The notes: generated by a model from the sequence alone, not told the origin. Positions 28,133 to 38,757 are shown, counted from the first letter of the stretch. The stretch is 64,000 nt of DNA from Dokdonella sp. (GCA_019634795.1 JAHCAR010000011.1:1-64000); one strand, 5' to 3'. A program made the numbers and translations.

Positions 28133-29035
28133 CTAGTCGTTGCCGCTGTTGGCCTTGAGATTGAGGAACGGCACCGTGCCGCCGGGCACCATCGTCGCCG
28201 GCAGCACGCCGTTCCATTTCTCGGCCTGGGTCAGGGCGATCAGCTGGGCGTTCTGCTTGAGCGCCTCGCCGCGCGCCTTGATCGCATCGGCTTCGGCGAT
28301 GCCGCGCACGCGGATCGCCTCGGCTTCGGCCTGCGCCTTGGCCAGGGCCGAGTCGGCCTGAGCCTTGGCCTGGGTCACCGTGATCTCGGCGTTGATGCGC
28401 TCGGTCTCGAGGTTCTGGCGCTTGGTCTGGATTTCGACCTCGGCCATCATGCGCTTCTCGATCGATTGCTCGTAGGCGTCGGAGAAGGTCACGTCCTCGA
28501 CCTGCACGCTGTCGATCACGACCGGGCCGACCACCGATTTCTTCAGGCCCTCGTTGACATCGATGCCGAGCTTGGTGCGGTCCTGGATCGCGGAGATTGC
28601 GGTGTAGCGGCCGAATACGTTCTTGACCTCGTCCGGCACCTTGCGGCTGATCAGGCGGTCGACCATCTTCTCGATCGTGCCGTACTGCGAATAGAGTTCC
28701 TCGACGCGCGCTTCGGGCACCCGGTAGCTGACCGAAATGCGCAGCGCCGCCGGCTGCTGGTCCTTGCTGTAGGACTCGAGGCGGTCGTAGAGGATGGTCT
28801 GGTTCTGCACCGACACATGTTCGACCGTGTCGACGAAGGGCACCTTGAAATTGAGGCCGGGCTCGGCGATGCCGACGATCGCGCCATAGCGCAGTTTCAC
28901 ACCGCGTTCGCCCTGGTCGACCGTGTACCAGCTACCGAACACGACCGAGAGCAGGAGCAGGGCGATGACGACGCCGACGATGCCGGCGGAAATGAAACGG
29001 TTGGACTTGCCCATGAAGGCGGCAGGACGGTTCAT
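28133..29035 (-). CDS. Prohibitin-like SPFH/Band 7 membrane protein
   Basis: The 300-residue protein has one N-terminal transmembrane helix (res. ~14-36), an SPFH domain (YTVDQGERGVKLRYGAIVG onward) and a C-terminal coiled coil rich in Ala, Glu and Gln (res. ~205-265). The length and the QGERGV motif match the prohibitin branch rather than HflK/HflC, which occur as a pair. Such proteins form large ring or cage assemblies that organise membrane microdomains or proteases. A 31-codon membrane peptide gene precedes it by 46 bp. Confidence 0.88.
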   Translation of the reverse strand: MNRPAAFMGKSNRFISAGIVGVVIALLLLSVVFGSWYTVDQGERGVKLRYGAIVGIAEPGLNFKVPFVDTVEHVSVQNQTILYDRLESYSKDQQPAALRISVSYRVPEARVEELYSQYGTIEKMVDRLISRKVPDEVKNVFGRYTAISAIQDRTKLGIDVNEGLKKSVVGPVVIDSVQVEDVTFSDAYEQSIEKRMMAEVEIQTKRQNLETERINAEITVTQAKAQADSALAKAQAEAEAIRVRGIAEADAIKARGEALKQNAQLIALTQAEKWNGVLPATMVPGGTVPFLNLKANSGND

Positions 29036-29081
29036 GCGGTTCCCCTCGGTGAAGGTATCTTGCGGGCAGGCTGCGCCCGGC

Positions 29082-29177
29082 TCACTTGCGCGTGAAGTCC
29101 TGGTAGAACGCGATCAGGCCACGCACGATCAGGGCGACGATGACGAGGCCGCCGACGACTTCGATCAGTACTCCCAT
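29082..29177 (-). CDS. 31-residue single-helix membrane peptide
   Basis: This short open frame is ATG at 29177, TGA at 29082-29084. The peptide begins MGVLIEVVGGLVIVALIV and continues through one hydrophobic helix to a polar tail ending FYQDFTRK. GGGAG stands 8 bp before the ATG. It lies 46 bp upstream of the prohibitin-like gene on the same strand, so it is probably its operon partner in the membrane. It is too short for most gene callers. No family is known to me. Confidence 0.6.
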   Translation of the reverse strand: MGVLIEVVGGLVIVALIVRGLIAFYQDFTRK

Positions 29178-29274
29178 GTCTGGATCTCCCTCATGGGCGG
29201 CGGGTGCCGCCTGCCTACGATGGCGGTGGCCGCGGCGATGTTCAAGCGCTTTCGCTGCGGGCTAGTCGCATGCC

Positions 29275-30165
29275 TCAGTCGATCGGGCGGTGGTAAACCT
29301 TCTCGCCGGCAGTGATGCGCAAGGCCAGGCGGTTACCTGCTGGAGCGGTCGGGCAGACCACGTGCGGGGACAGTGCGCAAGGCGGGTTGAAGGCCTTGTT
29401 GAAATCGATCACGACCTTGCCGTCCACGGCCGGTTGCGAATAGATGAAGCGCGCTGCGCCATAGGTTTCCTTGCCGCTGGTCTGGTCGGCGAAGATGAAA
29501 AACAGGGTGCCGTCGTCCTCGAGCACCGGCTCGAGTTCGAAGCGCTGGCCGTCGCGCTCGAAAACGGCCTTGCCCGGCACCGGCGCCTTCTCGAGGGTGT
29601 TGATGATGGTCACCAGCTCGATCTCGTGCGGCGGCTCGTAGGGCTGCCAGTCGGCCTCGATGCGCCATGACGGATCGATCGGGAATCGCTCGATGCCGGT
29701 GAATGCCTTCAGCGCTGGCGAATCGGGATCGCGGAAGCGCCAGCCGATCACGTCGCCCATGCGCACGAGGTAAAACCAGGCATCACCCACGTAAACCCGC
29801 GTCGGCGTGCTGTCGTTGATGTTGTCCTTGAGGACGACCTTGCCCTTGACCGGCTTGCCGTCGATCGTCGCGCCGCTGCCACGCTCGGCTCGGAACTTCG
29901 CAACGCCGGCCTTGTTGACGGTCAATGTGCCGAGACGCGGCGGCCCCTTGGGCAGCACGATCGTGTTGTCGCTGGCCGAGCCGATTGTGCTCCTGCCGAG
30001 ATTGACGATGCCGGAACCGGCATAGCTGAACCAGCCATCGGGCTTTCTCAGCGACGCATCGCGCTTGGCCTGCCAGGCCTCGATCGATTGCCGGTAGTCG
30101 TCCGCGGCCAGCGCTGGCGTGGCGGCGCAGGCCAGGGCGATGAGCAGGAGCGGCATGATGCGCAT
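29275..30165 (-). CDS. Exported DUF1684 family protein
   Basis: This 296-residue protein has a signal peptide (MPLLLIALACAATPALAAD) and the DUF1684 hallmarks: DDYRQSIEAWQAKRDASLRK near the mature N terminus, the central RDPDSPALKAFTGIERFPID, and the C-terminal FNPPCALSPHVVCPTAP segment with two Cys. The function of DUF1684 is not established. It is exported, probably to the periplasm. The ATG at 30165 is preceded by AAGGA at 9 bp. It is a monocistronic minus-strand gene between the SPFH peptide gene and the next secreted protein gene. Confidence 0.85.
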   Translation of the reverse strand: MRIMPLLLIALACAATPALAADDYRQSIEAWQAKRDASLRKPDGWFSYAGSGIVNLGRSTIGSASDNTIVLPKGPPRLGTLTVNKAGVAKFRAERGSGATIDGKPVKGKVVLKDNINDSTPTRVYVGDAWFYLVRMGDVIGWRFRDPDSPALKAFTGIERFPIDPSWRIEADWQPYEPPHEIELVTIINTLEKAPVPGKAVFERDGQRFELEPVLEDDGTLFFIFADQTSGKETYGAARFIYSQPAVDGKVVIDFNKAFNPPCALSPHVVCPTAPAGNRLALRITAGEKVYHRPID

Positions 30166-30290
30166 CGGGGCAATTCCTTCGGTGCGGAGGGACTCCCGAG
30201 TATAGGTGGCCACCGGATTCGGCGAAACGCGCGCCACCGACCGCCTCTGGTCAGGCTTCGTGACGATTTCGCCGCAAGCCCGGGTTTGCC

Positions 30291-31391
30291 CTACGGAACG
30301 TTCTCGAAACCATGTTCGAAGATCAGGTCCGGCACCGTCACGTTGCTCGGCACGCAATCCCAGGTTTCACCGATGCGCGCACCGGTGTCGACGACTTCGA
30401 AGTGGCTGACCAGGACCGGTGTCGAGCCGTTGGCACCATTCCAGAACGTCTGCGCGGTGATGCCGAGGGTGTTCCATTTTGCCGTCGTGTAGCGGTCGGT
30501 CTCGAAGGTCAGGGCGATGTTGCCGCCATCGGAAAGGACGATGCCGTAGCGCTGCATGGTGCGCAGGATGACCTGGGCCGCGGCGCTGTAGCCGGCCATG
30601 TTGAAGTTCGACTTGAGGCGCATGCGCACGCCGTAGGGTACGCTCGCGGTCGGTCCGGACGGGCTGCCGGCGTGCGAGGCCGGATGCACGTAGAGGCGGC
30701 CGCCGACGCCGCCCAGCGAGGCATCATTGGCCATGCGCGCATTCGGCAGGACGAAGCGGATGGCGTGGCCGAGATCGGAATTGGCGACCCCGGCATTGGC
30801 GGCGACTTCATCGGCATTGACCAGCAGCGGCGCGATCGGAAAACCGGCTGCATCGGCGCTCGAGCAGTGTTCGCCACGACCTTCGGGCGGATAGACCGCA
30901 TTGAGCTTCCAGATCGCCAGGCAACGCGCATTGAGAACGCCGCCCGAGTAGTTGCCCGAATAGAGTTCGTAAAGCAGGTTGCCCTGGCGCACGAGCAGGT
31001 GGCAGTCCTCATTGTCGTTGTCGCAACTGAGGCCACTCTGGCCTTCGAAGGCGGCATCGGCAGGTACCGGCATCGAGGCCGGCAGGGGCTCACAATCGGG
31101 CGAATAGTATTCGCCCGAGCCGGCATGTGGGACGATCGTCCGCATCGGCGTGCCAGGCGCCGCCTCTGGGTAGGTCTGCAGCGAGAAGTCGATCTGGAAC
31201 TTGTTGCCGTTGCCCCAGCCGCCGAGACCCACGAGGGTGTTGATCATCGAGGTCGAGTTCGGATGCAACGGCGCCGAGGCGATGTTCTGGTGCCAGACCG
31301 CGCCGGCCGGAAAGCGCGGCGGCGGGTTGGCACTGGCCGCAATGGACGCCAGGCAGAAGGTGGCAAGCAGGAGTCGGTGTGTTGCGTTCAT
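30291..31391 (-). CDS. Secreted protein of unknown function with a C-terminal IFEHGFE tag
   Basis: The 366-residue product has a signal peptide (cleavage near SIAASANP) and no family I recognise. It holds several Cys (PDCEPL, LSCDND, EDCHLL, ARCLA, EHCSS, DCVPS) likely forming disulfides, and Gly/Asn/Ser-rich strands as in secreted lectin- or hydrolase-like proteins. The C terminus reads DLIFEHGFENVP. I recall tails of the form 'IFxDGFE' as frequent on secreted proteins in this bacterial group, and a related tail ([12 protein letters not shown]) ends the deiminase-like protein at 55001-56173. This may be a sorting or secretion signal. Function unknown. Confidence 0.6.
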   Translation of the reverse strand: MNATHRLLLATFCLASIAASANPPPRFPAGAVWHQNIASAPLHPNSTSMINTLVGLGGWGNGNKFQIDFSLQTYPEAAPGTPMRTIVPHAGSGEYYSPDCEPLPASMPVPADAAFEGQSGLSCDNDNEDCHLLVRQGNLLYELYSGNYSGGVLNARCLAIWKLNAVYPPEGRGEHCSSADAAGFPIAPLLVNADEVAANAGVANSDLGHAIRFVLPNARMANDASLGGVGGRLYVHPASHAGSPSGPTASVPYGVRMRLKSNFNMAGYSAAAQVILRTMQRYGIVLSDGGNIALTFETDRYTTAKWNTLGITAQTFWNGANGSTPVLVSHFEVVDTGARIGETWDCVPSNVTVPDLIFEHGFENVP

Positions 31392-32225
31392 GTGGGGCGT
31401 CCCACGGTTGATCAGGCCCGATTTTGAATGGAATCTGCGCCGATGGGTGCGGACGAGTCGTCTGTTTCCATGATGCGCCGCAGGCGCGGGGTTGCGCTAT
31501 TGATTCGGCACATAAATGTACCTGATTGGCCTCAAGGCCCAGCCAATCGATGACCGTTCGCCCTGATCGCAGGTCCGCAGGGCCGGTACCAACAACCGTT
31601 CGCCCTGAGCGTAGGCCCGCAGGGCCGGAGTCGAAGGGTGCCCTGGCCGGTGCTTCGACTTCGCTTGCTGGCGCAAGCTACGCTCAGCACGAACGGTTGT
31701 CGTTGGCTCAACGACAGGGTAATTGGGACCCTGGATTCATGCGGATTCCTGATAAGCCTCAAAGCCCAGCCAATTGATGACCGTTCGCCCTGAGCGCAGG
31801 TCCGCAGGGCCCCTACCAACAACCGTTCGCCCTGAGCGCAGGTCCGCAGGGCCCCTACCAACAACCGTTCGCCCTGAGCGCAGGTCCGCAGGGCCGGTAC
31901 CAACAACCGCTCGCCCTGAGCGTAGGCCCGCAGGGCCGGAGTCGAAGGGTGCCCTGGCCGGTGCTTCGACTTCGCTTGCTGGCGCAAGCTACGCTCAGCA
32001 CGAACGGTTGTCGGCGGCTGATTGGGCGAGCGCGGACGGAACGAGCGGGAGGCCACAGTGTGAGTGCCTCTGCCGCCGGCGGAAGCCACGCGTCCGTTAG
32101 TCTCCCCGGACCTGATCCGGGGGCGACCGGTATCCGGTGGATGGCGGGACTGCAGGCGGGCAACTTGCACATTCGCATCTCACGACCGAACATCGGACCC
32201 AGGACGTTTGCCGGCAACTGATAGC
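31392..32225. repeat. Intergenic repeat cluster with 42-bp tandem units
   Basis: No gene is seen in these 834 bp. Two direct copies of a composite repeat (about 31521-31702 and 31750-32012) share both flanks. They differ mainly in the number of a 42-bp unit containing CCGTTCGCCCTGAGCGCAGG: two in the first copy and four in the second. Both copies end with the same ~65-bp segment containing GGTGCTTCGACTTCGCTTGC and CTCAGCACGAACGGTTGTC, which can pair partly with the unit. The expansion of the unit looks like slipped-strand or recombination-driven copy change. Confidence 0.85.
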
Positions 32226-34049
<1,824 letters not shown>

Positions 34050-34058
34050 GCGAGCGCT

Positions 34059-34889
34059 TCAGGCGTCGAGCGCTTCGACCTCACGGACCGCCGGCACAGC
34101 GCGCCCGGCCAGCGCCGCGACTTCGCCGATCGCGATCGGCGTGCTGGTGTCCTCGCGCCATTCGATCAGCTCGAGGCGTCCGTCGTGGTGTTCGACGATG
34201 GCCGTGCAGCTGTCGACCCAGTCGCCGCAGTTGACGTAGTCGATGCCGTCGACCTCGCGCATCGCGGCCACATGGATGTGTCCGCAGATGACCCCGTCGA
34301 GGCCGCGCTCGCGCACTGCGCGGGCGACCGAGCTTTCGAAGTCGCCGACGAAGCTGACCGCGAGCTTGACCTTGCGCTTGGCGTAGCCAGCCAGCGACCA
34401 GTAGCCCGACACGCCGAGCCGGCGGCGCAGCCAGGAAAGCCAGACATTGATCCGCACCAGCCATTCGTAGGCGACGTCGCCGAGCACGGCGACCCAGCGG
34501 TGGTAGCGCGTGACCTGGTCGAATTCGTCGCCATGGATGACGAGGTAGCGCTTGCCGTTGGCCATCGTGTGCACGTGTTCGCGGACCAGGGCGATATCGC
34601 CGAGACGGATGCCGACATGTTCGCGCAGGGCCTCGTCGTGGTTGCCCGGGATGAACATCACGTTCTCGCCGTGTCGCGCGCGGCGCAGGATCTTCTGCAC
34701 GACGGTGTTCTGCGCCGGCGTCCAGCGCACGTCGCGCTTCATCGCCCAGAAATCGACGATGTCGCCGACCAGCAACAGGTTCTCGGCCGGATAGGCGCGC
34801 AGAAAATCGAGCAGGCGCTCGGCCTGGCAGGCGCGCGTGCCGAGATGCACGTCGGAGATGAACACCGAGCGCACACGCGGCAGGCTCAT
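34059..34889 (-). CDS. plcP: LpxH/PlcP-type metallophosphoesterase, likely phospholipase C of lipid remodelling
   Basis: The 276-residue calcineurin-like phosphoesterase has all metal-binding blocks: D13/H15 (SDVHLG), D43 (VGDIVDFW), N83-H84-D85 (GNHD), VIHGDEFD and GHIH. The closest named families are UDP-2,3-diacylglucosamine pyrophosphatase LpxH and PlcP. PlcP cleaves phospholipids to diacylglycerol during phosphate starvation. Its ATG overlaps the btaB stop (ATGA), and btaA/btaB consume diacylglycerol, so I favour PlcP. A second LpxH-like lipid A enzyme cannot be ruled out from motifs alone. It is the last gene of a three-gene overlapping operon. Confidence 0.75.
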   Translation of the reverse strand: MSLPRVRSVFISDVHLGTRACQAERLLDFLRAYPAENLLLVGDIVDFWAMKRDVRWTPAQNTVVQKILRRARHGENVMFIPGNHDEALREHVGIRLGDIALVREHVHTMANGKRYLVIHGDEFDQVTRYHRWVAVLGDVAYEWLVRINVWLSWLRRRLGVSGYWSLAGYAKRKVKLAVSFVGDFESSVARAVRERGLDGVICGHIHVAAMREVDGIDYVNCGDWVDSCTAIVEHHDGRLELIEWREDTSTPIAIGEVAALAGRAVPAVREVEALDA

Positions 34890-35617
34890 GGCTTGCGCCC
34901 GATGAAGGCATACCAGGGCACGCGCAGCAGTGGCACGTAGGGCACCGGCGCACGCGCCTCGGTCAGCTCGCAGGTCGGCAGCACGCTGCACAGGGTCGGC
35001 AGGTGCTCGCTGTCGAGATGGACGCCATCGTGGCCGAACCAGGCCGGCCAGAATTTGCGAGTCAGCCAGGAGTGTCGTCCAAGCCCGGCCAGCGGCTTTT
35101 CCGCGGCGACATAGAAATCGACGACGCCAAGCACGCCGCCCGGCTTGAGCATGGCGATCGCGTTGACGACCGCCGCGCGCCAGTTCGGGATCATGGTCAG
35201 GGCATAGGAGAGGATCACCACATCGACCTTGTCGCGCGGCTGCCAGCTCGTCGCGTCGCCCTGCACGGCATGCAGTTGCGGAAAGCGGCGGCCGCGTTCG
35301 CGGGCGCGCTCGACCATCGGCAGGCACAGGTCGACGACCTCGTAGCGTGCGATCCGCGACACGCGTTCGCCGAAGAACTCGATGTTGCGGCCGGTGCCGC
35401 CTCCAAGGTCGACGAGGTGGGCGTTGTCGGGCAATTGCAGTTTCGCGATCAGCTGCTCGCGACCCTGCAGCAGGCGCTCGCGGAAACGGTCGTAGTGATC
35501 GATCTGCGGCGCATAGAAGGCGGCCAGGCGCTCGGCATGGCTGCTCGCCTTCGGCATGCCACGGGCCATCGCGCGCAGCACGGAGAAATCGGCGCGCAGC
35601 GCTTCAAGCCGGCGCAT
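34886..35617 (-). CDS. btaB: SAM-dependent methyltransferase BtaB (betaine lipid N-methylation)
   Basis: The 243-residue class I methyltransferase has motif I VDLGGGTGRNIEFFG (res. ~68-82) and a motif-IV-like segment, VDVVILSYALTMIPNW. BtaB methylates the amino group of diacylglyceryl-homoserine three times to give the betaine lipid DGTS. The pairing with btaA (14-bp overlap) is the main evidence for this role, since the methyltransferase fold alone is not specific. The plcP-like gene starts within its stop codon. Confidence 0.85.
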   Translation of the reverse strand: MRRLEALRADFSVLRAMARGMPKASSHAERLAAFYAPQIDHYDRFRERLLQGREQLIAKLQLPDNAHLVDLGGGTGRNIEFFGERVSRIARYEVVDLCLPMVERARERGRRFPQLHAVQGDATSWQPRDKVDVVILSYALTMIPNWRAAVVNAIAMLKPGGVLGVVDFYVAAEKPLAGLGRHSWLTRKFWPAWFGHDGVHLDSEHLPTLCSVLPTCELTEARAPVPYVPLLRVPWYAFIGRKP

Positions 35618-36848
35618 CGGCGATCACGAATCCGGCGTAGGTGTGCACGCGATCGCCGGTCTGCAGGGCGTCGGCCATGGCCTCGTGGAAGCGCAGGACC
35701 TCGCGCAGCGGGCGGTTGTCGCTGCCGACCTCAATGGCATCGAGCCAGGCCGGACGCGCCTGCGCGCTGCGCAGCAGGATGCGCGCACCAGGCGTCGCAC
35801 GTTCGAGGATCGCCTCCCACTCCTCGCGCAGGGCGCCCGGATAATACGAACTCATCCAGTCCATGTGGTCGAGCAGGACGAAGCGGCTGATGCGTTCCTG
35901 CGTACCCTCGAGGAAGCCGGTCACGGTCGTCGTGTGTAGATGAATGCTGTCGACCAGACCACTCTTGAGGCGCTCGAAATTGTCCGCCTTGAGGTATTCC
36001 GGGCAGCAGTCGCGGTCGTAGCGGCCGGTCAGGTAGAGGCGCCAGAAGTAGTTGTCGCTGAGCGGCAACTGGCGGAACACGTACTGCACCGACTCGCGGA
36101 TGAAGCCGGCCACGCCACCGGCATGCTGGGCCTCGACGAGGCGGCGCTGCGGGTGCGGCACGCCGAGCAGGGTCATGACGAACTGGCGCGAGATGGTCCA
36201 ATTGACCGCACGATTCCACAGCCTCGGCGAGACGCGCTCGTCGTAGATGCGGCGTTGCTCCTCGACGTCGCGCGCATCGAGCAGGTCGATCGTGGCCGCA
36301 TGCAGTTTCGGCTGCGAGCGGAACCAGCCGCGCACGCAGCGCGCGACAACGCCGGAAAGCCCGTGGAAATAAAAGCTGCCGCGCCGGCTCGTGAACCAGT
36401 GCCGGTGGCGGTCCCACCAGTCGCGCGCGAACGGCGACAGTTCGGTGCGCAGGTGCTCGAGGTAAAGACATTCGAAGCGCGGGTGGTAACCCTCGCCGAA
36501 GATGCGGAAGAAGTCCTCGAACGCCAGCGTGCGGATCGCCGCGAGCTTGAGCTCGAGCAGCGCGTTCTGGCGCGGATTTGCATCGACGCAGTGGATCCGC
36601 TTCGGGCCGCGCAGCGCGTAGTCGAGGGCATTGCAGCCGGCACTCGTGATGACCAGCACGACATCGTCGGCACCGAGCTGCAGGGCCTGCCGGTCAACCG
36701 CCGGATCTTCCCAGCAGGTGTTGTAGACGAGGTTGCGCGACCAGATCGCATTGAACAGGCGGCGATCGAGACGGTCGCGAAGGCTGTGCCGGGTAGCCTG
36801 CGGTTCGATGGTCGCTATCGGCGGAGCAGGTGAGAGGCGTGCGGCCAT
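35604..36848 (-). CDS. btaA: SAM:diacylglycerol 3-amino-3-carboxypropyltransferase BtaA (DUF3419)
   Basis: This 414-residue DUF3419 protein transfers the 3-amino-3-carboxypropyl group of SAM to diacylglycerol, forming diacylglyceryl-homoserine, the first step to DGTS betaine lipid. Family blocks are LVYNTCWEDPAVDRQAL (res. ~40-56), ITSAGCNALDYAL, CVDANPRQNALLELK and the late LLDHMDWMSSYYPGAL. It is the first gene of the operon and overlaps btaB by 14 bp. The 139-bp gap upstream is shared with the divergent olsF-like gene and contains a possible PhoB-type repeat. Bacterial BtaA is best known from alphaproteobacteria. Confidence 0.9.
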   Translation of the reverse strand: MAARLSPAPPIATIEPQATRHSLRDRLDRRLFNAIWSRNLVYNTCWEDPAVDRQALQLGADDVVLVITSAGCNALDYALRGPKRIHCVDANPRQNALLELKLAAIRTLAFEDFFRIFGEGYHPRFECLYLEHLRTELSPFARDWWDRHRHWFTSRRGSFYFHGLSGVVARCVRGWFRSQPKLHAATIDLLDARDVEEQRRIYDERVSPRLWNRAVNWTISRQFVMTLLGVPHPQRRLVEAQHAGGVAGFIRESVQYVFRQLPLSDNYFWRLYLTGRYDRDCCPEYLKADNFERLKSGLVDSIHLHTTTVTGFLEGTQERISRFVLLDHMDWMSSYYPGALREEWEAILERATPGARILLRSAQARPAWLDAIEVGSDNRPLREVLRFHEAMADALQTGDRVHTYAGFVIADAPA

Positions 36849-36894
36849 GCGTTGCGTCCGAAGTCTTCGTTCGGGACGTCATCCTGCGGGGCCA

Positions 36895-36924
36895 CTGTGA
36901 CAACGATGTGATGGCATCCGTCAT
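36895..36924. promoter_or_regulatory. Possible PhoB-box-like direct repeat between btaA and olsF
   Basis: Three heptamers resembling the Pho-box half-site CTGTCAT follow each other: CTGTGAC (36895-36901), ATGTGAT (36906-36912) and CCGTCAT (36918-36924), starting 11 and 12 bp apart. They match the consensus at 5, 5 and 6 of 7 positions. The block lies 46 bp from the btaA start and 63 bp from the olsF start, suitable to serve both. The match is imperfect, so this is a candidate only. Confidence 0.35.
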
Positions 36925-36987
36925 CGCCCTGAAACCTGCTCTGGACAGCATGGCGCGCATCGCCCCGACCGACGAGTACTCTCCGGC

Positions 36988-38757
36988 ATGCTCAATCTCG
37001 AATCGAGAATCGAAGCGCGCTTTCCGCACTGGTTCGCTGGTCGCCGTGGCGACATTGCCAGGCCGCTGGTGCGTTCGTTGGCCAGGCTCTCGCGCATCGA
37101 TGCGATCGAAGGCTTCCTGCGCGACAACGCCCATCTGCGCGGTCTGGCCCTGGTCGAGGCCGCGCTGGAGTGGCTCAACTGCCGCTTCCTCGTTGACCAG
37201 GTCGAGCGCGAGCGCATTCCCGAAACGGGCCGGGTCGTGATCGTCGCCAACCATCCGCTGGGCGGACTCGACGCACTGGTCCTGCTCGCCCTGGTCGGCA
37301 GCGTGCGTCGCGACGTGCGCATCGTCGCCAACGATTTCCTGTCCGCGTTCGAGGGCCTCTCGGACCTGTTCATTCCATTGCGCATGCTCGGCGCCAAACC
37401 CGGTGCCGAGAGCCTGCGCCTGATCGACGCCGCTCTCGAGCGTGAAGAAGCGGTCATCGTGTTTCCGGCCGGCGAGGTCTCGCGCATGACCCCGCTCGGC
37501 ATCCGCGATGCACCGTGGCGGCACGGCTTCCTGCGTTTCGCCGACCAGGCCGGTGCGCCGGTCGTTCCGGTGCGCATCGAAGGCCGCAACTCGGCACTGT
37601 TCTACGGTGTTTCGGCCCTGTTCCGTCCGCTCGGCACGACCCTGCTCGCGCGCGAAATGTTCAGCGGCGAGAAGCGCCTGGTCATCCGTGTCGGTGCTCC
37701 GCGACCGGTCGGTGAAGTCATGAGTGGCGCCACCGATCGGCGCCGGATCAGTCGCGACGTGCGCAGCGCGGTCTATGCGATCGGTCGGCGCAACGACCGC
37801 TGGACCTCGTCGATGGCGCCGCTCGTCCACCGTCCGCCGATCGCGGCGATCCGCGCCGACCTCGATCGCCTCGAACTGCTCGGCGAAACCGCCGACGGCA
37901 AGCGCATCCATGGCGGTCGCCTGTCCAGCGATTCGCCGCTGCTGCGCGAGATCGCGCGCCTGCGCGAACTGACCTTCCGCCGGGTCGGCGAAGGCACCGG
38001 CAAGCGCATGGACACCGATGTCTACGACAGCTGGTACGACCACATCGTGCTCTGGGATGCCGACGAAAGCGAGATCGCCGGCGCCTATCGCGCGGTGCCC
38101 TGCGCGCGGGTCCTCGACAGCATCGGCCAGAAGGGCCTGTACACGGCCAGCCTGTTCGAATTCGACGGCCGCCTGCTGCCGACCATCGAGCGCGGCATGG
38201 AACTGGGTCGCAGCTTCGTGCCGCCGAAATACTGGGGCTCGCGCAGTCTCGACTATCTCTGGTACGGCATCGGTGCGTGGCTCGGCCAGCACCCCGAAAT
38301 CCGCTATCTGTTCGGCCCGGTCTCGATCAGCGCCAACCTGCCGCTGGAAGCACGCGAGTGGCTGGTCGCCTACTACACGCGCTACTACGGACATGCCGAA
38401 CAGCTCGCCCGTTCGCCGCATCCGTTCCGGCCCGGCGCCGCCGCGCCGGACTTCGGCCCGCTCGATGCCGAGGCGGCCATGCCGCTGCTGCGCGACCGTC
38501 TCGATGCGCTCGGTGCGCGCATCCCGACCCTGTACAAGCAGTACACCGATCTCTGCGAGCCCGGCGGCACGCGTTTCCTCAGCTTCGGCGTGGATCCAGC
38601 CTTCGCGAATTCGATCGACGGCCTGATCCTCGTCGACCTGGCCATGCTCAAGGCGAAAAAGCGCTCGCGCTATCTCGGCAGGTTCCTCGGCGAGGCAGCG
38701 GCCGGCCGCGCCGGCCCGGCTCGAGGAACGCCCCTGCAGGTGCTGCGCGCCGGCTAG
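36988..38757 (+). CDS. olsF: OlsF-like bifunctional acyltransferase for ornithine lipid
   Basis: The 589-residue two-domain protein has an N-terminal PlsC-type O-acyltransferase domain (res. ~60-260; H89...D95 in NHPLGGLDA, and the later block FPAGEVSR at 159-166). The C-terminal domain (~320-560) is like OlsB, the GNAT-type enzyme that N-acylates ornithine (MDTDVYDSWYDHIVL, res. ~341-355, then EIAGAYR). This order matches OlsF, which makes ornithine lipid alone. Ornithine lipid contains no phosphorus, and the gene is divergent from btaA-btaB-plcP. An alternative is a hemolysin-like acyltransferase of unknown substrate, since both domains also occur in that loosely annotated group. Confidence 0.8.
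   Translation: MLNLESRIEARFPHWFAGRRGDIARPLVRSLARLSRIDAIEGFLRDNAHLRGLALVEAALEWLNCRFLVDQVERERIPETGRVVIVANHPLGGLDALVLLALVGSVRRDVRIVANDFLSAFEGLSDLFIPLRMLGAKPGAESLRLIDAALEREEAVIVFPAGEVSRMTPLGIRDAPWRHGFLRFADQAGAPVVPVRIEGRNSALFYGVSALFRPLGTTLLAREMFSGEKRLVIRVGAPRPVGEVMSGATDRRRISRDVRSAVYAIGRRNDRWTSSMAPLVHRPPIAAIRADLDRLELLGETADGKRIHGGRLSSDSPLLREIARLRELTFRRVGEGTGKRMDTDVYDSWYDHIVLWDADESEIAGAYRAVPCARVLDSIGQKGLYTASLFEFDGRLLPTIERGMELGRSFVPPKYWGSRSLDYLWYGIGAWLGQHPEIRYLFGPVSISANLPLEAREWLVAYYTRYYGHAEQLARSPHPFRPGAAAPDFGPLDAEAAMPLLRDRLDALGARIPTLYKQYTDLCEPGGTRFLSFGVDPAFANSIDGLILVDLAMLKAKKRSRYLGRFLGEAAAGRAGPARGTPLQVLRAG

Noticed and set aside
31780-31950. CRISPR array or coding repeat protein from the 42-bp units
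   Set aside because: The units are contiguous without spacers, and the encoded Pro/Arg-rich peptides lack a start signal or family.
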